Of a DNA stretch of 64,000 bases, positions 35,622 to 47,716 are shown piece after piece. The stretch's first letter is position 1. Every line of letters begins with the position of its first letter. This DNA is from Mesostigma viride (taxonomy: Eukaryota; Streptophyta; Mesostigmatophyceae; Mesostigmatales; Mesostigmataceae), in NCBI GenBank assembly GCA_009746045.1, contig RPFO01000175.1, forward strand, positions 2,975,634 to 3,039,633, given 5' to 3'. The position numbers and the translations under genes are program-made. Below the pieces are notes generated by a model, which ran no database searches, was not told the origin of the DNA, and saw only the letters and a list, made by a program, of their open reading frames with translations.

Positions 35622-35706
35622 GGATAGAGGGTGTTGCTTTCATTGCTGCCATCTTGTGTCTGTGCCCATAATGCTTAACACGTCGTCTGTAGCCACACCT
35701 ATTTTT

Positions 35707-35744
35707 AGGACTGAGTTCAACTCAGTCCTAAATTTAGGACTGAG
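35707..35744. repeat. Palindrome cluster AGGACTGAG/CTCAGTCCT
   Basis: Overlapping perfect inverted repeats AGGACTGAGTT-C-AACTCAGTCCT and CTCAGTCCTAAATTTAGGAC-TGAG. Related palindromes occur at 37013-37032 and 37357-37380. Confidence 0.85.
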
Positions 35745-37032
35745 ATTTGGGGTTTCGTAGAAAATTTGCCCCGATCGGAAGGTTTGTCAAAAAAATTCCC
35801 TCAAAATTTATTCAAATACTACGTGAAAAGATCTTTCTTGGACATATTTTTGCGATTTTTTTTGATTTGGTATGAGCGGCTAAATGTACGGTCAAAGAAC
35901 AGGTGGTAAGGGTACTTTTCCACGTGAAACGTGTGTTCCGGAAATGCACGACCTAGCCATGGCGGCTTGCGCCCATGCATGCAGTTTACGTTTTCCGACG
36001 ATATAGCTGGCCAAACTCAGGAAATAGTTTTTATATATCATAGAGATGATACAAGTCAATTTTCAGCTCGCGGAAATGCGATTTACTAGGTGTCGGCACC
36101 GTTCTTGCTGGAAAAAGCTGCGATCAGGCAGGCCGACGGAATTGATTACTACAACTGCTTTCCGGCGCAAGTCAAAGGGTTTATAGGTTTCTTTCTACTT
36201 TTTATCATGCATGGTCATAGAATTGACTTAGTGGCAGTATAGATTTGATGATTTCGACCACTCTGTCACTTCATGGTGTGTGTGCCTCAAAGTTCCACTT
36301 TTGCGGGCACCGCCTGGGCCAAGGTAACGCCAGCCATGCAAGGTAAAGCCGGAATATCGTTGTCTCATCATTTCTTGATGTTCTTACATGAGTTTAAGCT
36401 TGCGAGGTGTTGCCAGTTTCGAGTCTTGATGCTCTTTCTTGACCGTTGCCTGCCCCTCTCCAAAACCCCCTTTTTAGATGATGTTGCCAGGCATTTGCCT
36501 TGCCCTGGTGTAGTTGTGCAGGTTTTTAGGCGCTTTATGGGTTTAAACACCTTCATAGATGTTAGTTGTTCTTTTGCTACGTTCATACTGCATAATTGTG
36601 TGGCCATGGGCCTCGTCAAGGGTGCTTTCAAGCTTATATGGGTGAGTGAAAGATCTTGGTGGTAAACCACTGTCATCATGTGCCAGCAAGTATGTTGGCC
36701 ATGCCATGGCAAGGCAAAACAGTTTCATCCATGTCCATTCTTGTTAGAGACACTTGAAATATGCTTAACCTGCCCAATACATTGGTGGTTAACACACAAA
36801 AAAAAACCTTTCGTGGGTAGGTATCCAAACCCATTCCCTACGTGCTTGCATAGGCTCTCACACATTATAAGGTATAATATAACTGCAATATGATGATGCA
36901 AGCATGTTGTCCTATTATGCTGGAAGGGAAATGAGTTGATTGGCATGGTTGGTGGCCACGGTGGTGTGTAGTACGACCGCACTCCCATGCTAGCATTTTG
37001 TTACCAAGGCCCAGTCCTATTTATAGGACTGG
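35721..37032. mobile_element. DNA element with palindromic ends, interior related to the TTAA element
   Basis: Both ends are palindromes of the CAGTCCTA...TAGGACTG type (35721-35744 and 37013-37032). From about 35890 to 37005 the interior aligns with the TTAA elements at 45340-46450 and 31474-32540 (GCCATGGCGGCTTGCGC, CACCGCCTGGGCCAAGGTAA, GGAAGGGAAATG in order), but is much more diverged. It has no long frame. It therefore appears to be a relative with different termini. Confidence 0.55.
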
Positions 37033-37336
37033 CAGTGTTTTGCATGTTTCAGGCAGTGCCAGTGGCCGAATTGAGTCCAGTTTTTTTCCACAGTTCAAGA
37101 ACTCTAATATCTACACGCCTATGATTTTTAATAGTGAATATGGATTTTATTGGATTTTACACACTCGTGCTTCCACAGAAAATTCCAAAATCGCGAGTAA
37201 GGGTTGAGAGTCATGTATAATTTTACATGATTTGGTTAACATATGATTTTTTAAGCACATGCCCAAGCATTAGCATGATATTGAGTGCTATGATGCATAT
37301 CAAATATATGGGGTACCCCCCTACCCTTACCGCCAC

Positions 37337-38727
37337 ATGATCTCAAAGATGGTATACTCAGTCCTATTTTTAGGACTGAGTTTCTACAGGGGACGTGTTA
37401 AGGGCAAGAACGGGGTCGGCGGCGGGAGCAAGGCGGTTGCGATGGAGGGTGAAGAGGCGGGAGCGTCAGTGCCAGCAGTCGGCCAGCCAGAAGGGGAGGC
37501 GATTCCCACGATGGAGGGCGTGGCGGGGCAAAGGACGCGGTACCGGAAGCGAAAGGAGGAAGCTCGGGGGAAGGAGCGCGCAGAAGGGCCAACGGACAGC
37601 ATTGAGCTGACTGGAGAAGGCCAAGGGGAGGGGCTGCAGGCCAACGGTGGTAAGACGGCCCGTGTGGCCGAGGCAGTCGTTCCTCCTCATGTTTCTGTAG
37701 ACGCTATGGCTGGGGGTGCTGGGGCTTCTGCTGTGGGTAGTGATGCTCGCGCGTTGCCAGGAACTAGGCCCCACATGAGTGCTGTAGCCGTGATGAACGG
37801 CCAGAAGCCTCTGAAGCCACCCGTGAGTCAGGAGGAGTTAGACAAGTGGTTAGAGGATATGGAGCTAGTCACCTACTCCGTAGATCCCACTGTCAATCTC
37901 GTCCAGGTGTTCCATGCTTCCTCAGTGAATAGGGATTCTTCTGAGCGTGTGAGGGACAAAGCCAGGTCTGCAGTGAAGGATAAGCTCTCTTGGGAGCAGT
38001 TTCTCCTGGGCCTGCGTCAAGAGTTTTCTGACAAAGTCCTCAACCTCACTAATCACTACAAGCTGGCCTATGATACGTTTGAGATCAGGGGCACCATAGC
38101 TGAGGAATGGCAGAGGCTCCTTCGCATTGTGGAGAAGGGGTCTAGCCAGGGCTTCAAGATCCCCATCAGGGCTGTGGTGGATTATTTCATGGATCGTATG
38201 GGGCTCAGTGTGGATGGTCGCAATGCAGCTAGGCTGTTTGCAGATCAGACAGATGGGTCGCTGGCTGCCTTAGAGAGGGTAGTCTTGAGCATTCGCCCAT
38301 CTGCCCCTGCTTGTAAAACCATTCAGACCTCAGGTGCTTCAGCCTCCGCTAGCCAGGTGCAGGGGGATGCCCCAGGGCAGGCAGCCCAGGGAGGTCCTCG
38401 TCCTAGCAGGCGTCAGAGGGCTGGGAGGCGCAGGGGGGGTGGGAACCAAGGTGGCAAGGGCCAGCAGCAAGGGGCTCAGAACAAGGGTCAGAAGCAGGCT
38501 GGTGGTCACCAAGGGGGACACAGGGGGGAGGTAGCCAAGGGCAAGGCAAGAGCCAGGGCCAAGGCAACCAGAATAAGCCAGGCAACCAGAACCAGGGGGG
38601 TCAGAGGAAGGCCCAGGCTGGGAAGGAGGATAAGTGCTTTGGCTGTGGTAAGACAGGTCACTGGCGCCGTGATTGCCCTGATCTGGCCAATGCTGCAGGA
38701 GCAGGTGGTCAGTCCAGGAAGCCGTGA
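37337..38727 (+). CDS. gag: Ty1/copia-type Gag with zinc knuckle (one frame change)
   Basis: ATG 37442 is the probable start (MEGEEAGASVPAVG); the frame is open from 37337. The central region (ELDKWLEDMELVTYSVDP, LSWEQFLLGLRQEFSDKV, YDTFEIRGTIAEEWQRLL) is a helical copia/UBN2-like Gag fold. A basic G/Q-rich tail follows. Near the G-run at 38523-38528 the coding signal moves to another frame, which then encodes the CCHC knuckle CFGCGKTGHWRRDC (38635-38676) and stops at TGA 38725-38727. The frame change may be a sequence error, a mutation or a programmed shift. The product would package element RNA in particles. Confidence 0.85.
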
Positions 38728-41700
38728 CTTAGTGCAGTGCCCCATGTAAATAGTCAGCCACCCCAGGTGGGGCAGGTGGCACTTGTAAATATGGATGATA
38801 GGGGTGCACCTCCTGTTCAGCAGCAGGGGGTTGGGAATACTGATGGGCTTGTTCTTCCACATGATTGCAATGTCGCTGCTGCAGCAGTGCAATTCCCTGG
38901 GCCTGTGGCAGGTACAGGGTCTTCAGTGAGTGTTGGCTCTGGGAGTCAAGCAGCTCAGCTGGAAAGTCCTGCTGGCGCCGAGGGAACCACTGTTGGCTCT
39001 GGGAGTCAAGCTGTGGAGGTCCCTGGTTCCAAGGAGCAGGAGGTGGGTCGTGCGGTCCCGCGCACACAGCCAGGTCCTAGTTCCTCCTTATGCAGTGAGA
39101 CTGCTAGGGGGTTGAGCTATGCAGCCGCTGGGCATACTCTACACCATGTATTTGGGCACTCTAAACAGGCAGAAATGTTTGCTTGGAAGCTAGGTAAGCA
39201 GCCTCTGTTGGAGGCCTGCACTGCAGCTGCTGAGAACTGTGTCTGTCAGGAGAATCAGATTCACCCACCACGGTCCCACGCTAGAGAGCCTGCTAGAGAG
39301 CGGGGAGATATCCAAGTAGATATACAGCACATTCGTGGTTTGTATCTGTTGGTGGGGGTGGATAGGTTCAGCCGGTATAGGCTGTTGACCATCCTGCCTG
39401 GCATGGATGAGCATCACTTGTTGTTGGGTCTCCAGTCTTTGTTGCCATGCTTTGGGGTGTACACCTTGGTGCAAGCTGACTTGCAGTTTGACTGCTTGAG
39501 AAAGCATGCTGATCAGCTTCCGTGTAAGCTGGTAGTGGTCCCTAGAGAGAGTCATGGGCAGCAGGGGCTGTAGAGAGATCTATCCGTGAGGTAAAGACAG
39601 TGGTGCTAGCAGCAAAGACTGTGCCAGTGGTAGCATCTGCTTTGGAAAAGGCAGCCTGGTGCAAGGGGATTGAGGAACAGCTTAACCACAGGGTAAACTA
39701 TTACTATGATGGTGTGGCAGTCTCTCCCTTAGCAGCGCAGTTTGGGTTGTTGTCCCCAGAGGTAGTGGGTGCCTGCCTGAGAAAGGCAGATAGAGTGTTT
39801 GCTCGGCTGAGGCGCAAGGACAAGGGCTGGAAAATGCTGAGGCCCCATGTGGGAATGGGGGTCAGGATGTGGAAGGAGCCATCAATACCAGGCAAGCGTG
39901 GCAAGTGGCAGGATGGGCTGGTAACCCAGTTGGATGAGGCCAACCATTCTTGTCTGGTAGCCTTGGACAAGGATCCTAGGCGCGTGTACAGGTTGTCCTG
40001 GGCTCACATCCGAGAGAAGAGGCCATGTGCAATCTGGCCTGTAGACGGCCCTGAGCCTCCCTTGGAGGTTGAGGCTCAGGAGGAGAGCCAGGCAGTAGAT
40101 GCTAACCCTCCATGCTTGGATGATGGTCTGTCCTGGATGGACGAGGGTGAGCTGGAATCTGCTGCAGCAACTGTCACAAGGCCAGTGGGGGCCAGGGCTG
40201 GACCAAAGCCCAAGGGGCTCCTCATGGCGGACGTCATCCGGGCACTGATGAGCGGCAAGCGTGATCCCAAGGTATCTAAGCTCACGGGGTGGGGGTCATG
40301 CTGGGCAGCAACATTAGAGGTGGATACCAACTCGCAGGTGTCCATTCTGAGGGCTGAGGATGCTGCAGGGTTGCGGATGTCTGTAGCCGGTTGCCCAGCC
40401 GTGTCTGATTTCTCGGGGAATGTGTCCATGAAAGTTCTGGGGGAGGTGAGTGTGCCTATTCTGGGGGTGCCCACTGTGTTCTGTGTGGTAGAGGGCTATG
40501 AGGGTCCAGCCATACTGGGGCAGAATTTCTTATGCCAGCCGGGGGTGACGATAACCTCTGAGGAATTGGCACTAGAAGGGCAGGGTAGTTTACCCCTCCA
40601 GAGATATCGCTACTCCCAGGGACTTAGTGTGGCTGTAAGGGCTGTGAAGGGTGTTGCAGTGGAGGGGCCTGATTCTAAGGAGCCCATTGCTCAGGACCTG
40701 CTGATCATCCCAACTACGTTTGACCCACGCCAGTTGGGGGTGCAGAGGTACCAGATCCCTGGAACGAGTCCTGTACCTTGGCACAAGCTAGTGGAGATGA
40801 TGCAAAGCCCCAAGATGGCTAAGGCATGGACTCTTGGCTTCATTGCTTCTGGGCATGAGTGGATGATTGCCAACTGTGCAGAGCCTGTAGATGTCCTCCC
40901 AGAGGATCACCAGCTGCTCAGATTGATGTTTGTCCTCAAGCTCAAACAGGTAGATGGTGTCGAGGTGCCACATGTCAGACCAGTTGTAACCGAGTACCAT
41001 GGCACTGGACAGTTAGCAGATGAGGAGCTCTATACACCAGGGATGCTGCATGACACGTGGAGAATGTTGTTGTGTGTTTTCTTATCCTTCCTGGTCAAAG
41101 GCATTGCCTATGGCTCTGCTTTGATAGATTTCAAGAGGGCTTTTCTCAAGGGTGACCAGGAAGAGGCTAGGGAGACATGGCGAACGATACCACCTTTCTT
41201 TGTCAGTGTGCCTGCTGTGTGGAGGGCAGAAATCAAGGCAAGGTACCTAAGGATTCTCAAGGGTGTTGAGGGTCTTAGGTCCAGTCCCATCATCTGGAGG
41301 AAGAGCCTAGAGAAGTTTCTCAAAACTGTCTGTGGCTTGACTGTTTCCCCAGTTGATCCTTGCTTGTTCCAGGCTAGCGATGGTGGCCTGCCTGTATTTG
41401 CCTCCCTACATGGTGATGATATGCATCTCATGGGTCCTCCCTCCTGGATTGAGAAGACTTTGTCCAGGATCCAGAAACGGTTTGAGCTGGGTAAGATCCA
41501 GCACATGGTCGAGGATGAGCCCATGGTGTTTTGTGGGATGCAGGCGACACTGATTAAACAACAGGGTTCTTGGGTCATCAGGCTGGAGGGTGGTAACAAT
41601 TATCCTCAGCAGATCCTTGATGCCCTGCGGGAGCCCATTACCCAGCCAAGGTGTGCTTCCATACGCGGTATGTTGGCATGGTTGGCTAGCATTTGTGCGC

Positions 41701-42314
41701 CTGACCTGCTGGTCTTGAGTCGGTTGACAGATTCCCAGCTGGTCGAGGTGGGTGCTGAGAGTGTGATGCAATCTGTGAGGATGTCTCCACCTCTCATCTT
41801 GGGTCCTTTGGATTTGTACAGGCCCTTTGACATGGTTCTCTATGTGGACAGTTCTATGGATAGTAGGAAGGTCACAGAGGTCAGGGGGCGGGCAGCAGCA
41901 TTAATCACCCTGGTGCAGGAACAGTCCTCTCTGGTCTGCTGGTACAGTCGGTTGCAGAATAGGGTAACCCCCAGCAGTGACATTGCTGAGTGCAGGGCAA
42001 TCTGTGAGGGGCTGCACACAGCCCTTTACTTGAGGGAGCTTTTCTACCAGCTATGTAAGGTAGCTTCCTGTCGGTTGCAGATGCACACACTGGTGAAAAC
42101 TGACAGCATGGGCATGGTGCAGTTCGTGCACAGACAGCTGGCCAGAAGCAGGGACCTTGATTATCTGTTGCTCAAGGAAATGTCCTGCTTAGCTGACATT
42201 GAACATGTGGCTGGCCTGGATAACCCTGCAGATGCTCTCACCAAGCTTGAGGAGAAGGCCGTGCAGCAGTACCCTCTGCTCCGTGGGCTCATGGGCCCCA
42301 TGGTGGGGTGCTAG
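38728..42314 (+). CDS. pol: Copia-type Pol: integrase, protease, reverse transcriptase, RNase H
   Basis: Follows the Gag stop in the same frame, then changes frame near 39558. Integrase (about 39110-39960): HHVFGH with CVCQ, DIQ...GVDRFSRY, ADLQFD, then the glutamate in VERSIREVK after the frame change. Protease (about 40300-40545): LEVDTNSQVSIL and AILGQNFL, lying after integrase, and with Asn where the active site usually has Gly. Reverse transcriptase (about 40880-41560): LIDFKRAFLKGDQ and SLHGDDMHLMG, with HGDD in place of the usual YVDD. RNase H (about 41820-42290): VLYVDSSM, SSDIAECRAI, LVKTDSMGMVQF and HVAGLDNPADALTK. The 904-codon stretch 39600-42314 is fully open, so the copy is young. 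Confidence 0.9.
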
Positions 42315-42548
42315 GGAGACCAACGCCTTGCTCTGAGGTGGGATGTGTCCCGGTGGGCTGGGTAGCCAGAAATGGCTGACAGCAGGTTCTTCAGGGTTCG
42401 TACACCCTGCTGAACAGGGGTCAGGGTGGAGTCACTCCCCTGGCTGAGAATATCGCCTGGCCCTGTCATGGGGTTGCAGAAGGGTCTTAAGGACCTTGTA
42501 ACCGGCCTTGGGTCTTCATGGAATGGACCCTGAAAGGGCAGCCCAAAT

Positions 42549-42720
42549 GTTGGCTCTTACAGGTTGCTGTACATTTGTTTATATTCTCTGTAACCAACCT
42601 GTTGCATGCTAATAAAACCCTGGTTGTGTGACCATGTTGGACGTGGTTGCCAGGGAGCCTCATTATGGGTTATTTCTCTATATTAATAACATAATCGTGT
42701 TATCTCCATTTCATGTTTGT
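42549..42720. other. Possible start of the copia 3' LTR / polyadenylation region
   Basis: TGTTGGCTCTTACAGG follows the purine-rich CTGAAAGGGCAGCCCAAA. CTGTAACC and GCTAATAAAACC follow, both resembling polyadenylation signals (TGTAA is the green-algal form). No matching 5' LTR is seen before 37337, so the LTR call is tentative. Confidence 0.35.
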
Positions 42721-42739
42721 TTGTAATGTACAGTTCCAG

Positions 42740-42800
42740 GAGCTGTTCCAAACCTGGAGGATATGGGGTGGGGTTCGATTCCCCAGCTGACCACAGCCTG
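42740..42800. other. Isolated tRNA T-arm/B-box-like sequence
   Basis: GGGTGGGGTTCGATTCCCC is a perfect T-arm and pol III B box, but no tRNA 5' half precedes it. Confidence 0.35.
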
Positions 42801-42889
42801 GCATGTGTGAATCCTGAGTTTATCCCTCAGTGAGGACATGGGCTCCCCAGCTTGGCAAGCATTAACTGGGCTCTATCCATGTCTGTTGA

Positions 42890-43560
42890 ATGAAAAGGAA
42901 GGGGAATGGTTGTGAGCGGGCGCCTCTGATACGGGCGCCTGTGATAACTGGAAAGGACCAGGAACTCACAATAATACGTATCATAACTTCCTCTGTCCAA
43001 CTTCAGCTGCCTGGATGTAGAGACCTCACTTTTCTCCTCAACCAGGTTCCCAAAAGAAAGGGTTGGGGGCTGACATCTGGGTCAGGGCTGGGCCTTGGAA
43101 CCAATGTTGGCTCTGGACTAATCTTTGGGTAAAACCTCAAGTTCCAAAAGAAGGGCAGCCCTGGCCTCTGGGAGAGGTCAGGAGTCTGTGGCATGAGTGA
43201 GCATGGCTGATTGGAATCTCAGGCTGGTCCAGCCTCCAAAACAAGAAAGGGTTGGAGTTAGCATATTGGGGCACCAATGTGCTAGTTGGATGCAGGATGA
43301 GGAGACCTTTCTAACGCCGTGCTGACTGCCTGAAACAGACAAGGGACGTGAGAGTTATCAGGTCCCGAAGTCCTGCCGACCGGCGGCGGCGGCAGTGCAC
43401 ACCGAGGCCGCAGTGGACAGGACACGTGGCAGGCAGGGCCTGCACAGGCTTAGCCTGGACCAGCACGTGACTCAGGTCCATGGAGGCTGAGGGCGCAACG
43501 GTCCGGCGACTAAGTAGAGACCAGTAGGCCAGTCGCGGGCTCTGCAAGGATGCGCATCCG
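42890..43560. other. No gene recognised
   Basis: Short frames only. A hairpin (CTCTGCAAGGATGCGCATCC, then GTGCAGAG) at 43539-43566 abuts the 234-bp repeat. Confidence 0.35.
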
Positions 43561-43566
43561 TGCAGA

Positions 43567-43800
43567 GCTGTGACAGGAACTGGTGATACCTAGTCGCGGA
43601 ATGTCAGAGATCCTTAACGCTGCCTGCAGCAAGGATGCAAGGTAGCGGTAAGAAGAGCTCTGGCAAGGTAGCGGTGCACTGTGCGAAGCCGATGGGCGAT
43701 GCCTTAGGGCACGATGGAAATGAGGTAACATAAAGCTATGGCCTAAGGCAGGTCAAGGCAGTTCTTTGCCGACGCACCGTGGTTGTCACTTGGAGTGAGC
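43567..43800. repeat. 234-bp dispersed repeat, copy 2
   Basis: Partner of 33553-33786, same orientation, three differences. Together the copies bracket the 9.8-kb block holding the unknown ORF and the copia element. Confidence 0.9.
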
Positions 43801-45120
43801 AAGCCAGCGAGAGCGTTACCTGGGGCGAGGAGCAAAGGTTGCAAGCTACGCGACCTCGGTCCTAACAGTTGCGACAAGGACCAGGAGCTCACAGCAGCTG
43901 CCTGGCCGGTGTCGCCGAGTTCGACGCCGTACCTAAATGACCCTGTCCATACTTCTAGCACGCACCTTGGTTCTACCCTGGTCTTACCAGTACAGTACAG
44001 GTCACTGTACAAGTCATGTACATACGGTACTCAAGGCGTAAGACCTTCTTACAGTAAATGATTATCCTGGACTGATGATGACAATTTCTAGGCTGAACTG
44101 GGCTTTTGGTTATTTGTGGGCTGTAGCATAATTATCTACCTTGGTTGACCCTAATTACGGTGACATGGAAATAAACAACACCCGTTTCCCCGGAAATTAT
44201 GCTGGACTGTAGCGTGGACTGTGGAGACGGATCCTTCAGTTCTGCGGCCCTTCAGGAAAGCTCGGTTTTCCCCGGAAAAAAGCTCGGTTTTCCAGGTTAC
44301 AAATGGGTTACATCTAACAAGGATAGGTTTACAAAAGGAATGCTCGGTTTTCCGTCTAATAATACTGGCTCAAAGTAGCCAACTTTCCCCATTCGTGCAG
44401 GTTTCCTAGAATCCGGCTTGTTAGTTGTTGCCTTGTTGGTTGCGCCAACGGCCGTCATCCCCATGGCTCTCTGTGTATGGCGTCAGACGGAAATGGCTCG
44501 ATAGTGGATAGTGGGTTGGTCAATGGTAACAGATTCTGGGGGATACCATCAAATAACGTAATCTTAACGCGAAAGGATATTGATTTACTTGGCACGGCTG
44601 GCCATTGCTACGTGTAATTGAGTGGTTAAGAACTCTTTCCGGGTTCACGTCACTGATGTGGGCGCATGCGCAAACGCAGGCTGTTTCCATACTTCGCCGC
44701 TGCCAGTCGACTATACTGGGGTTGTGCAGCTATTACTGTATATGACAAGGCAGTTGGACCGTGCAATTAAGGCGAGGGTCCCATGCCTGACCCATAACAT
44801 GGAATAACATTCAAAGCTGGTCTGGGGCTACCCAGGGGATGCCATGATTTTGGCATGTAGATGATACTGTAGGACGTGTGGGGGGTTCACCCCACCCACT
44901 GAGGGGGTATATACCCCTTGCAGTGACCGAACCGGTACAACGTAATTAACGGACAAAATAGTACGCTACTTTAGGGGGATATTCCCGAGGACAACGGGGG
45001 AAACATTACACATGTTTCATTATATTCCCACATATTATCGTACTACAGTGAGGTTGCCTACTGTAACAGTATTTTCTGTTACACTAGCCTACCGGAATGG
45101 AGCCCCGGAATGATGAGTAT
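43801..45120. other. No gene recognised
   Basis: Short frames. CTCGGTTTTCC recurs three times at 44258-44355, and a small GGGGTATATACCCC palindrome lies near 44905. Confidence 0.35.
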
Positions 45121-45126
45121 CAAGTG

Positions 45127-46833
45127 TTAACCCCTAAATGGTCTGGCTGCCGATTTTCCGCCTAAAACTGAGTTACAGCCGACACGTCGGCACCTTCTCG
45201 GGGGACCAAATGCCGCGAAAACTATTGAGAATTAGGAAACGTTTAGCTGAGAAGATCGAAAGTTTATAATTTTCCTCACAGCATGGTACTAGGGTTTGCA
45301 TACTTCTGACAAAGTTATAGAGGTGTTCTGGCCGGTCAAAGTACAAGGGGTCAGGGTACTTTTTCACGTACAACGTGCATTCCGGAAAACGACGACCTGG
45401 CCATGGCGGCTTGCGCACACGCATGGCATTTACGTTTTCGTTCGAATTTTCTGACCAAACTCAGGAAATTGATTTTATACGTCCTAAAGATGATACAGGC
45501 CAATTTTTGGTTCGCGGGAATGCCATTTGATAGGTGTCGGCAGCGTTCTTGCTGGAAAAAAATGCGATCAGGCCGGACGATAGAAACGTTGACAGCAATA
45601 CCTTTCCGGCGTATTTTAAAGGATATATTGGTTTCTTTGTACTTTTTATGATACATGGTAGTCGTAAACGTGCAAGGGTGGCCAGAAATCGCCGAATCCA
45701 GCGACCATGCTGCACAACTTTGGTGTTCCGAAATGCGCCATTTTGCGGCCACCGCCTGGGCCAAGGTAACGCCATCCATGCCTGGTAAAGCTTAATCATC
45801 GTTTTCCTATCGATGTTTGACGTTTATATATACGTTCTAGCTTGTGTAGCACATTCTTTTTGCATTATTCATGCTCTTTCTTGACCCTGGCCTGGCCCCT
45901 TTCTAAAACACCCTTCTTAGATGCTTCCCTCAGTCAGTTGACCTGCCACAGGGTGATGGTGAAAAGTTTTAGAGGCTGTATGGGTTTGAATACCTCCATA
46001 TATGTTTGTTATACATTTCCCACACACATATTGCATGAGTGTGAGGCAGTTGGCTGGTCTCTGTGGCGTCATCAAGCATGTAACCGGTGAGTAGAAGCTT
46101 CCCATTGTCAGCATGTGCCACCAGGTGTGCTGGCCATCACCTGGCAAGCTATAGCAGCTTAGGCCTAGTTTATCCTTGCTAGGGCAAGCTGAAATAGGCT
46201 TAAAATCACTAGTTTGTTGGTGGCTGCCTCCTAGAATGCATGCCTTGCGTAGGGTATCCGCACCACGTTACCTACGTGCATGGACAAGGTGGCACCTGCA
46301 CATAGGTGCCATGTAAGGGCAGTGTGATGATGCAGTTATGTTTCCCCATCATTGTGGAAGGGAAATGTATTGTGTGGCATGGTTGGGGGCCATATTAGTA
46401 GGTATTAGTAGGTAGTATGCCCACTCCTACCCCCTTGGTTGCTTTTTACCAACGGTACCCCTATGGGCTGTACTGGGCGTAACTGCTGGTATACCCACCC
46501 AAATGATGACCCCAATGGCTCAAACTGTTCAGCAACTAATTGTTTATCATCCCTGAAGTGGTAGGTGCCTAGCTCTTACAACATAATTCAAAATGCACAT
46601 TCTACCAAAAATGAAAACGCTCGTCTTGACCCCCCTGACTTTGAAGGCAGTTATACATGGCCTACCCTGCATATATGTAAGGTTGTGATATACCAACCCG
46701 AAGGGCAACTCATGGACATGCTTGGCCCCCAAGGACAGCCATTGGATATGGGTGGGTTGGATGGCATCTGGTTTGCAAAATTGTGAAGTTACAGCCGATG
46801 CATCGGCAGTATTTCTGCCCATTTAGGGGTTAA
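45127..46833. mobile_element. Complete TTAA-bounded DNA element (1.7 kb)
   Basis: TTAA (45127-45130) then CCCCTAAATGG, and at the other end CCATTTAGGGG (46819-46829) then TTAA (46830-46833). An 11-bp perfect terminal inverted repeat starting with C and a TTAA duplication again fit piggyBac-type elements. Subterminal GCCGA...TCGGC inverted motifs lie at both ends. The interior is about 95% identical by eye to 31474-32940. No transposase frame is present, so it must rely on an enzyme encoded elsewhere. Confidence 0.8.
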
Positions 46834-46834
46834 C

Positions 46835-47615
46835 GTTATAAGTTCTGGCCTTCAAAAAATCAAATCAATAACACGTATTAATTTCAGGCCTAGGGAGATC
46901 GACAAGTAATGCCACAAAATTTGAGCTCATTCGGACTACAACGGCGCTAAAAATGTGGAAGATAATACCACCTGTGTGCGTTAGCTAGCCACCTGACCGT
47001 ACCAGCCAGAGATGCCTGGCAAGCTCATTCATCATCGCTATCGCAGCCCGCCCTCCTCACAGGTGGTGCCATTCATGAAGATTCTGCCAGACTGTCTCAT
47101 GAATTATGACAACTGTTATATTCAGTGTGATGGGGGAATCCTACCCTTGGATTCCGTGATGCTGATTGGTTCAATGTCATACCGCCGACAAGCACTATGG
47201 CAGCATTTAGCGCAGCATTGCATGGGTCGCTATTGCTGGCACGTTGGTTGTCATCACAGTTATCATGATCTGGTATAGTATAATTTAAGTTTGAGCCCTT
47301 TTTCCATCCCAAAAGCTGGCGCCCTGCTCCCCCTCAATTTATCGTTCAACAGTCGTGGACGTGGAAATAAAACGTGTGTCTAAGGCCGTTAGACTGTTGA
47401 GCATCATCAACAATTAACATTTCTCTGGTATATGATACATCACTAATCCTTCAAGAACGCAACCCAGATATAAATTATAACATGCCTCCGTGGGGAGACC
47501 CAGATATAAAGATCTTCTTTACTAGCTTAGATCCTGCATGTGGTGTGGACCACTAGGCATGATGAAATGGATCATTTTTACTCTGGTGAGGGAAATGGTG
47601 AAGAAAATATATAGC
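46835..47615. other. No gene recognised
   Basis: Short frames only (47012-47278 has no domain). Confidence 0.35.
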
Positions 47616-47623
47616 CTATTATC

Positions 47624-47716
47624 AAGGAGACAACCAGCGCAGGCCGGAAATCGGGAGAATCCAGACCATGGTAGCTCGAGCCTGCCGTTATCTTGTCCGC
47701 GTGTTCGAGTCGTTCA
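47624..47716 (+). repeat. 95-bp dispersed repeat, copy A
   Basis: From AAGGAGACAACCAGCGCAGG to GTGTTCGAGTCGTTC. It recurs directly at 50286-50379, inverted at 50495-50590, and partially at 13215-13255 (inverted). Confidence 0.9.

Noticed and set aside
33553-43800. 234-bp repeats as LTRs of one 10-kb retrotransposon
   Set aside because: There is no TG...CA ends match, no primer-binding site after the first, no purine tract before the second and no target duplication. The copia coding region also has its own candidate 3' end near 42549.
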